From: a virus
Direction: 5' to 3' (one strand)
DNA: 29,628 bases
IMG/VR virus record: IMGVR_UViG_3300030380_004077
Location: 1 to 29,628 of that record
The translations under genes were made by a program, and so were the position numbers. Below, in pieces: positions 1 to 6,000 of the stretch (position 1 is its first letter; every line of letters starts with the position of its first letter). The notes under the pieces were generated by a model. That model did not search any database. It was not told the origin of the DNA and saw nothing but the letters and a program-made list of their open reading frames with translations.

Positions 1-16
1 GTTTAAGTTGCGATGG

Positions 17-81
17 ATAACTAACGTTCGCTGGATTGATCACCAGCGGAGGAAATGAGTGGTTAGGTGGGAGTTAGTTAT
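17..81. other. Candidate structured RNA/DNA element: 9-bp closing helix with an internal hairpin
   Basis: The sequence ATAACTAAC (17-25) is perfectly complementary to GTTAGTTAT (73-81). Inside it, 27-34 pairs with 43-50 (TTCGCTGG with CCAGCGGA, one G-T wobble) around an 8-nt loop. About 22 nt (51-72) stay unpaired. The element lies 10 nt before the terminator stem at 91-110, so a plus-strand transcript could end as a small structured RNA. I checked it as a tRNA and as a hammerhead ribozyme and neither consensus fits. It could also be a DNA-level signal or the 3' part of an RNA starting left of the window. The pairing is read directly; any function is inference. Confidence 0.3.
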
Positions 82-90
82 AATAAGAAA

Positions 91-117
91 GGGGATTCGT
101 AATGATCCCCTTTTTTT
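91..117. terminator. Rho-independent terminator, strongest on the plus strand, probably bidirectional
   Basis: A GGGGAT/ATCCCC stem (91-96 with 105-110) with an 8-nt loop is followed on the plus strand by seven T residues (111-117). Read on the minus strand, the same stem is followed by the weaker U-rich run TTTCTTATTAT. It lies 18 nt past the stop of the last minus-strand gene, so it would close the late operon. Its better U-tract on the plus strand suggests that it also stops transcripts arriving from the left. Confidence 0.65.
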
Positions 118-134
118 ATTTTCTATAGTTTATA

Positions 135-1118
135 TTATAGTTTAATTTTTAAATCACCAGCAGATGTTTTATACACATCACCAGTAGCTAATCCGCCTGT
201 ACCAGCTGCACTATCATTAGCAAAAGTAGGAACAACCATTCTTATTCTACCTGCAAAAACTGCAGATAATGAATGGCCTGGGTCTACATAATGACTACCA
301 GTTTGTGAGTCTATAAACTTATGAGCATATATTTCACCAATACCAGACATTTCTTGGTTGCTGTTATTTATATTAATACCATTTATAGTATCAGTATTAT
401 TAGCAACTATAGTTCCTGTTGCAACAACACTTTCTACAGTTAGTTTACCGTCTTTATCAATACTAGCAACTTGTGAAGTGCCTGAAAAAAACTTTATATC
501 TTTACCATCATCAGCATCAGCATCAGCTTTTAATATTAAATCGCCATAAGATGTTATTTCAGAATTTGTTTCTGCTAATGGATCCCCTAGCTGTATATTG
601 CCCTTTACTTTTAATGATATGCTAGCTGAAGGATCTAAAAAATATGTGCTATCATTGCTGTCATATATTTTTTGTGCATATATGTCTGTAACACCTGATA
701 TTTCATTATTAGCCCCATTTAGTAATATACTACCAATTCTAGCTGTATTTGCTAAATGTATATCTTTCCATTCTTTTGTTGAACTACCTAAATTGTATGT
801 GTTTGTTACATCTGGTATTATATTAGAAACTATATCAGCTCCAAAAGCTACTGTATCTGTATCCGCATCTCCGAATGTTAAATTACCCGCTATTGTTGCG
901 TTACCTGTAACAGTAAGATTACCGCCTATAGTAGCATTACCACTTGTAGTAACTGTTGTGAATGAACCAGCGTGAGTGCCGTTAAGTATAAAATTTTTTA
1001 TACTACCTACAGTGTAGTTTCTGGTAACAAAGTTTGCATTTTCTGCACCGTCTGATCCGATTAATTTGTCACCTGCGGTTATTGTACCATCAGCTGCGAC
1101 TGTATGAATTCTTGGCAT
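135..1118 (-). CDS. Tail fibre/appendage-like structural protein with internal duplication
   Basis: This 327-aa protein is the last gene of the minus-strand run and starts 2 nt after the M15 peptidase stop. The N-terminal third has Thr/Gly-rich beta-repeat character (GNATIGGNLTVTGNATIAGN, residues 60-79), as in phage fibre shafts. Next comes SNIIPDVTNTYNLGSSTKEW (98-117), a motif I recall from marine phage fibre proteins. Residues 133-177 and 250-294 are diverged copies of one unit (E-[IM]-S-G-x-x-x-I-Y-A-[QH]-K, then a Y-[FV]-[LV]-D-P core). The C-terminus (FANDSAAGTGGLATGDVYKT, 299-318) resembles the short tail sequence that ends many Bacteroidota and marine phage appendage proteins. No enzymatic motif is visible. 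A virion surface role is likely; receptor binding is inference. Confidence 0.7.
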   Translation of the reverse strand: MPRIHTVAADGTITAGDKLIGSDGAENANFVTRNYTVGSIKNFILNGTHAGSFTTVTTSGNATIGGNLTVTGNATIAGNLTFGDADTDTVAFGADIVSNIIPDVTNTYNLGSSTKEWKDIHLANTARIGSILLNGANNEISGVTDIYAQKIYDSNDSTYFLDPSASISLKVKGNIQLGDPLAETNSEITSYGDLILKADADADDGKDIKFFSGTSQVASIDKDGKLTVESVVATGTIVANNTDTINGININNSNQEMSGIGEIYAHKFIDSQTGSHYVDPGHSLSAVFAGRIRMVVPTFANDSAAGTGGLATGDVYKTSAGDLKIKL

Positions 1119-1120
1119 AG

Positions 1121-1585
1121 TTATATTGTTTTATATTTTGTTTTATTATTTTCGTCTTTATATGCTAATAAACATCTATTTCTATTAGCATCTTCGTTCA
1201 CATAAGATACATGGACCCAATCCGGGTTATCAGAATTTCCAAATTCCCATATCATCTGATCGAACGATAAATTATTTTTTATGTATTCAAACATATCAGC
1301 ATTAGACATATAACCGTAATTATCATCAATATCCATCGCTCTACCTTCACAATGTTGTGATTTACTCGACCCACCGATTGCTTTATTTAATTCAGGTCCA
1401 CGATAGAATGAATTAATCTTTATAGGGCCGTTTACATGCTTTCTAAGAGGTTCAAATATTTTTTCTGCTAATAACTCCATATTAGTTAAATGAGCCTTTG
1501 TAGGGTCATTATTTAAACCTAGTCTTAAAGCAGTTATGCTATACACACCTTCTTTATATGTAACGTGTTCGCTTATGTTTTTCAT
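1121..1585 (-). CDS. Peptidase M15-like endolysin (cell-wall peptidase)
   Basis: This 154-aa protein carries the zinc-binding signature of the M15 (VanY/L-alanyl-D-glutamate peptidase) superfamily: S77-Q-H78-C-E-G-R-A-M-D85 supplies the first His and the Asp, and W123-V-H125-V-S supplies the second His. The preceding FYRGPELN (60-67) matches the conserved S-x-[YF]-R-x-x-x-x-N region of the family. W113-E114 lies where the catalytic acidic residue is expected. No signal peptide or TM segment is seen, so access to peptidoglycan would need a holin, and the candidate lies two genes upstream. A cytoplasmic endolysin is the simplest role; a virion-associated muralytic enzyme is possible. The start is supported by 4-nt spacing from the preceding stop. 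Confidence 0.85.
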   Translation of the reverse strand: MKNISEHVTYKEGVYSITALRLGLNNDPTKAHLTNMELLAEKIFEPLRKHVNGPIKINSFYRGPELNKAIGGSSKSQHCEGRAMDIDDNYGYMSNADMFEYIKNNLSFDQMIWEFGNSDNPDWVHVSYVNEDANRNRCLLAYKDENNKTKYKTI

Positions 1586-1589
1586 TTAA

Positions 1590-1934
1590 TTAATTTGTAG
1601 ATCTTCTTCTCAACGTGGGGACAACTACACCGTCAATAACATTTTGAACGGTTTCCACACTTACTTTTAGTTGCATGGATAAATCTGCTTGCCATGTAGC
1701 GACCGGTCTTCCGTCTTTTAATACTACAACAGCTGGTACAGATCTTATTGCTTGTTTTATACTTGGTTGTTGAGAATCAAAATCAACTTTTAAAATTTTT
1801 GCTCTTTTTAATTCGTCTACACCTTTCCAATCGTTTCTTGAATTCCAATTAGAATTCATATATAAGACAGTCATGTCTTGTGAAAATGAAAATGATGTAA
1901 ATAATAATAAGATTAAAGTGATTAGATTTTTCAT
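1590..1934 (-). CDS. Secreted thioredoxin-fold-like protein lacking CxxC
   Basis: The 114-aa product starts with a clear signal peptide (MK-N, hydrophobic LITLILLLFTSF, then SFSQ at 16-19) of the type common in flavobacteria. The mature part reads like a compact thioredoxin fold: a beta strand TVLYMNS (22-28), a strand ILKVDFD (47-53), the cis-Pro region S65-V66-P67 followed by AVVVLKDGRPVATW (68-81), and a C-terminal helix. The place where CxxC would lie reads NSNWNSRN (27-34), with no cysteine anywhere in the protein, so redox activity is not expected. It lies between the holin candidate (2-nt gap) and the M15 peptidase (4-nt gap). A periplasmic or envelope role linked to lysis or superinfection control is inference. 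The fold call rests on pattern only. Confidence 0.6.
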   Translation of the reverse strand: MKNLITLILLLFTSFSFSQDMTVLYMNSNWNSRNDWKGVDELKRAKILKVDFDSQQPSIKQAIRSVPAVVVLKDGRPVATWQADLSMQLKVSVETVQNVIDGVVVPTLRRRSTN

Positions 1935-1936
1935 AT

Positions 1937-2218
1937 TTATTTTTTTGTTAGCTCGTAAAGCTTTTCATCTATATTGTCAAGCTTTTCAGCGTTTTTATCA
2001 ACTTTCTCGTCTATATCAATTATAGTCGAACGAATTAATTCGTCTTTCAAATCGAACTCAGTTCTTGATATATCTGGTTCGGGTAGTTGCTTAGCAAGCT
2101 CTATATCAGCCTGTAGCGCAAAATAAGTTGCAGCCAAGGCGATAGCTCCGCCAACAATCATTCCGATAGTTTTGAGATCAAGTTGCACTTCCGTATTTTC
2201 TGATAATTTTTTTGCCAT
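1937..2218 (-). CDS. Small single-TM protein, holin candidate
   Basis: This 93-aa protein has one predicted transmembrane helix (about 17-36, IGMIVGGAIALAATYFALQ). It is preceded by a short polar N-terminus and followed by a charged, heptad-like helix (56-92, rich in D/E/K with spaced I/L), so it should be membrane-anchored with a coiled-coil tail. Its size, topology and position directly upstream of a signal-peptide protein and an M15 peptidase fit a holin or holin-like pore component. A membrane-anchored structural or spanin-like protein is an alternative. The start is MAKK at 2218; there is no Shine-Dalgarno sequence, and the upstream sequence is A/T-rich. Confidence 0.5.
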   Translation of the reverse strand: MAKKLSENTEVQLDLKTIGMIVGGAIALAATYFALQADIELAKQLPEPDISRTEFDLKDELIRSTIIDIDEKVDKNAEKLDNIDEKLYELTKK

Positions 2219-2250
2219 AACTATTAAGTTTCTATACTATATGTAATTAC

Positions 2251-2529
2251 TTATTTTTTGTTTCTTTTAACATTTTTTACTCTTCTTGGCTTACCTGCTG
2301 GTTGGCCTAGCCTTTTCTTTTCTCTTATTTTAGCTGCTTTTTCAGAAGCAGACATTTCACCAGCTGTTTTTACAGTTTTACTCGATACTCTTTTACTGGG
2401 TCTACAATATGGTGTACCGCGCTTTTCACCTTTACGTCTTCCGCAAGGCTTGCCCGTTCTTACATCAACCCATTTTTCTTTAAACCAACGTTTAAGTGCT
2501 GCACCTTTTTTAGTTTTTCTTACCGCCAT
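2251..2529 (-). CDS. Small basic protein with GKPCGR...YCRPSKRVS motif
   Basis: This 92-aa, strongly basic protein has Lys/Arg-rich ends and a central motif W15-F-K-E-K-W-V-D-V, G-K-P-C-G-R, Y-C-R-P-S-K-R-V-S-S-K-T. I recognise this pattern from small conserved proteins of marine phages and large DNA viruses; I believe Pfam groups it under DUF5872, but cannot verify that here. The two cysteines (C29 in PCGR and C43 in YCRPSKR) could form a metal- or disulfide-linked pair. The start overlaps the end of the preceding gene by 20 nt, implying coupled translation. Charge suggests nucleic-acid binding or neutralisation, for instance packaged with DNA. Function is unknown. Confidence 0.75.
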   Translation of the reverse strand: MAVRKTKKGAALKRWFKEKWVDVRTGKPCGRRKGEKRGTPYCRPSKRVSSKTVKTAGEMSASEKAAKIREKKRLGQPAGKPRRVKNVKRNKK

Positions 2530-2797
2530 GTTTTCTTTTTAATGCTGCTTTACATCTTTTAGCAATAGCTGCCTGTTGTGGTTTTTTACCAAACCTAGAT
2601 CTTTGCTCCATTACAGTTAATATTTGTATTTTACGAGCATAAGGTTTACTTATACGCTTTACTTTAGAGCACGTAGCTCTAGCATCTGCGGGTGTGGCAA
2701 ACTTTATACTTACAGTATCTTTTGGATTTTCATCTGTATATAAACGCCTGCCACTACCTTTAGGTTTTTTACCAGTTCCCTTTTTAGGATCAGCCAT
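2510..2797 (-). CDS. Small basic protein (KGTGKKPKGSGRRLYTDENP family)
   Basis: This 95-aa protein has the N-terminal motif G-T-G-K-K-P-K-G-S-G-R-R-L-Y-T-D-E-N-P-K-D-T-V, which I recall from small conserved proteins of aquatic viruses. A helical Lys/Arg/Gln-rich segment follows (A-R-K-I-Q-I-L-T-V-M-E-Q-R), with two cysteines, one in R-A-T-C-S-K and one in K-R-C-K-A-A-L. Its start codon shares one nucleotide with the previous stop (TAATG) and its end overlaps the next gene by 20 nt. The protein is positively charged throughout, which suggests nucleic-acid contact, but no catalytic motif is visible and its role is unknown. Confidence 0.75.
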   Translation of the reverse strand: MADPKKGTGKKPKGSGRRLYTDENPKDTVSIKFATPADARATCSKVKRISKPYARKIQILTVMEQRSRFGKKPQQAAIAKRCKAALKRKHGGKKN

Positions 2798-2931
2798 TAT
2801 TTTTTCTTCATAGGGCTATGTCCACAACCCATTTTTTTAAATTTTAAATGTGCTTCAAAAGTTTTTGCGTTTTTAACGCTACCATCTTTACAATACATTT
2901 TATGTGGTTTGAATTTTTTATCTTTTTTCAT
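2797..2931 (-). CDS. Tiny basic Cys-containing protein (44 aa)
   Basis: The product has 44 codons, starting with ATG at 2931 inside the ATGA overlap with the preceding stop and ending at TAA that overlaps the next start (TAATG at 2797). It begins MKKDKKFKPHKMYCKDGSV and has K-T-F-E-A-H-L-K-F-K-K-M-G-C-G-H-S-P near the end. Two cysteines and three histidines (HKMYC, EAH, CGH) could form a small metal site, though this is only a pattern. Its perfect packing between two other small basic genes, with no spare base, is the main support for it being real. Function is unknown. Confidence 0.65.
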   Translation of the reverse strand: MKKDKKFKPHKMYCKDGSVKNAKTFEAHLKFKKMGCGHSPMKKK

Positions 2932-3068
2932 TTTTTTGATTTTTTTGATTTATTACCCCAATTAGCGGCACCCACTTTTCTGCATTTTGCTATAGCTCCG
3001 CTAGCGTATGCAGAAGGAAATACACGATACCTTGCCTTTACTTTTTTATAACATGCGTCTTTTGCCAT
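2928..3068 (-). CDS. Tiny basic protein with PSAYASGAIAKCRKVGAANW motif (46 aa)
   Basis: The 46-codon product begins MAKDACYKKVKARYRVF and contains PSAYASGAIAKCRKVGAANW (18-37), followed by GNKSKKSKK. I recall nearly the same core (CxxKVKxRYxVxPSAYASGxxxKCRKVGAxNWGN) from many marine phage genomes, always as a small basic protein. It starts 2 nt after the giant gene's stop. Its 3' end holds two in-phase A_AAA_AAA heptamers (2940-2946 and 2931-2937) directly before TGA; slipping -1 on either would enter the next gene's frame. Cys6 and Cys29 are possible structural partners. The molecular role is not known. Confidence 0.75.
   Translation of the reverse strand: MAKDACYKKVKARYRVFPSAYASGAIAKCRKVGAANWGNKSKKSKK
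2931..2946 (-). promoter_or_regulatory. Tandem A_AAA_AAA slippery heptamers at a gene junction
   Basis: On the minus strand two A7 runs, at 2946-2940 and 2937-2931, each sit in the X_XXY_YYZ phase of the 46-aa frame, the second directly abutting its TGA stop. The downstream 44-aa frame is -1 to it and stays open from both heptamers. This would allow a 46+44 fusion of about 90 residues. ATGA stop/start re-initiation is a simpler explanation, and A-runs are common in AT-rich Lys codons. Confidence 0.35.
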
Positions 3069-3070
3069 AA

Positions 3071-6000
3071 TTATTTTTTAATTGATGCTGATGAATATCT
3101 CTTTACTTTCTTTTTTCTTTTTCTTTTTGGTTTTTCGGGTTGTTCCATATTTAATTCCCAATCGTTCCAACCTAAAAGCAATGCTGCTCTTTGCATATAA
3201 TTTGCATCATCACTTACTGCTGCTTCTATATTTTGTGCTTTTCTTATAGCTCTATCTAATGGAAAGTTAAATACAGCTGAACTAAATTGTGCACCGGCAT
3301 TTAAAGCAGGATTGTCTAAGCTAGGTTCAAACATGTTCTGCTTAGTAATATATTTACGAGTATAAAAAGAGCTTCTTAATTTTGAAACTTTTGAATACAA
3401 TGGTGGTGAAATAGTCAAAGCTTGCAATTCTGGATCTTGTTTGTTAGTAGCTATAGCTTTAGCGGTATTTTTAACCGCAACTGCGGCATTTCCATATAAA
3501 CCGCTACCTCTTAACAATGAATCTAACATACCCTCTGCAACTTTTACAGTTCTTTCTTGTTGTTTATCGTCCTCTTCGTCTGAAAATGCAGATATAAATA
3601 ATGCTTTTTGTAAAGAGTTAAATATGATATTTTGAATCATACCATAATAAGTAATCTTAGTTATTTTTTCTCTAGGGTCACCTCTGCCAGCTATCAAGTC
3701 TTGTAGGTTTCTTTTTATAATTCTATTATACTGCATTGGTGTATTAGCAAACGCTAACATAAATCTACCTAGGCTACTCGCTTGTTGTTCAGATATTCTA
3801 TCTGGTCTACTTGATTGTTGCGTTTCTTCTGTAATTTTCATAAAATCAGTAAACGCTTTTTCTTTTGCTTCTTTTTCAGAAAGCCCTTGCTTTTTATAAG
3901 TATTTAATCTATTTCTGTACATAGATGCACCACCTGTTGCAATTGCAAAACTATCAGCCATTCTTGTTAATACAAATCCTTTATTAAGCATTAAAGCTAT
4001 AACGCCTTGTACGCCACCTTTTTGCTGTGCTAATGCTAGTTCACTTTCATTTATATTTATTCTATTACCTCCTCTTCTACTTTGTAAGTATTGTGAATTA
4101 AATAAAGTATTAAAATCTGTCCAATATTGTTTTTGATTTGCAAAAGCTTTAGCCGCTTGTAGCGGGTTATTATCTTTAAAATTTAAATAGTTTATATTAG
4201 ATATAGTCTGCAATACAGCTGACCTAGTATTTAAAAACATAATTGCCCCAACAGAACCATTAACCCAGTCATTCCATTTTTCAACTGTTTCATTAGCACC
4301 CCATTTTCTATTTGAACCAGACTTCATTCTATCTAATGTTGCTTTTAAAGTTTTGACATATTTAGCGCCATATGCCGCTTCTAATTTAAATAAATTTTCT
4401 TTACTAAATATTTGATCAACATTTTTTTGCCAAACTTCTAGGTGCTTTGTTCTTTTAGTACCGTTTAATAATTCAACCATATCCATTGCAATATTACCAG
4501 CAACCCAACTTTCTTTAGGTTTTGCATAACCATCACCTTTAGTTATTTTTATTATTTCATTAGCAAACGTGTGTAAGTCAGCATTTTTATTAACTTCTTT
4601 TAGTAATTCACTTTTAACTTTTTTACTTATACCTGGAATTTCATAACCTAATTTATTCCACATATATACTCTTACAGCTTGTTCTTTTGTAAATACTCCA
4701 CCTTCAGTAAATTCTTTTAATGTTTTAGGAACATTACTTAATTGTTTTTTTATTGCTTTAAAATCATTTTTTAATGCCATTGCTTCATTAGTCATGGATT
4801 CTACAGCTTTATTATATGGATCATATAATGTTTTTTCATAAAACTCTAATTGCTTTTCTCCCTGTTTTCCTCTAGCTAATGTTTTGTGCATTAATCCTGC
4901 AAAATCTTCAGCACCCACAGGTATAAAATAATCACCAAAATCTGTTTTAGCTTGTTTACCCCTAGCCATTGCTGTTGCGGCACCAAATACAGATTCTTTT
5001 TTAATACCAGTAGATTTTTCTAAAAACCCATTAAATTGTTTTGAAATATCTTGTTTTGAAAATTTAGCAGTTTGTTTTTCTTTTATTTCTTTGCTTTTAT
5101 TTTCTTTTTGATTTATAACTTCAACAATATCTGATGTTCTGCCTTTAGAAAATTTTAATGCTACTCTACTTTGTTCTACAGATATAGGCAATGTTTTATT
5201 AAATCTTTTTATACCCTCTGCTCTTGTTACTTTACTAGCAACCATATCAGCTATAATATTAGCAGCATTTTTTTGAACAGTTACACTGTTCCTCCAAACT
5301 CCAGATGGAACACCTAAACCATATTCTTCTGCTTTAGAAATAATTTTACCATTTTTATCAAATGTTTTTATAGCATAGGGATTAACAGTGTTATTGCCAT
5401 ACGCTCTATTAAAAAGCCTGGCATCTATTGAAGGAATTTCTACATTTTTTTCACCTTTCTTAATTTTGTTAATAGCGTCTTGTATAATAGGTGGTAATTC
5501 GTAAGCTGCTTCCCATCTTTTCTCTCTTCCTTCTACTACATAAGTGCCATCAACAATTTTTCTAGTAGTTTCGCTTATAGCAGCTTGTCTGTATGATTTT
5601 TTAATCCACTCTTTTACTTGATTTTTTCCAGCTTCACTCATCGTGGCCATGTCCTGGATTAGCTTGTTAAATGAACCATTTTGTAATAAGTGTTCTAATC
5701 TAGTGTCTACTTTTTTAGTTCCTAATTCATGAAGTATAACTTTAGATAATTGTCTGTTTATTCCTCCGCTAGCATTTTGATTATACAATAAATCCCAAGC
5801 AGCTCTACTATCAATTTTATGTAACTTAATAGCGTTTTCAACATACCAGTCTATAACTTCTTTAGTTAATTCTTCTTTAGTAAAATTCTTCTTACTCAAG
5901 GCTTCCATTATTTTTGTATTGCCTCTTTCTTGAGAAGATTTACCATGTTTTACAGCGTCAGTAAATTCTTGTTTACCAAAAGCTTCTTTTACTATATTAC

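Noticed and set aside
17-81. tRNA or hammerhead ribozyme at the left edge
   Set aside because: There is no T-loop or anticodon arm geometry, and no CUGAUGA/GAAA core on either strand.
598-975. 125-aa open frame on the plus strand
   Set aside because: It is antisense to the fibre gene; its Val/Pro/Leu-rich product mirrors the Gly/Thr repeat codons.
2931-2955. Short tandem repeat TTTTTTTGA
   Set aside because: It is explained by Lys-Lys-Ser codons at the end of the 46-aa gene; kept only as the slippery-site finding.
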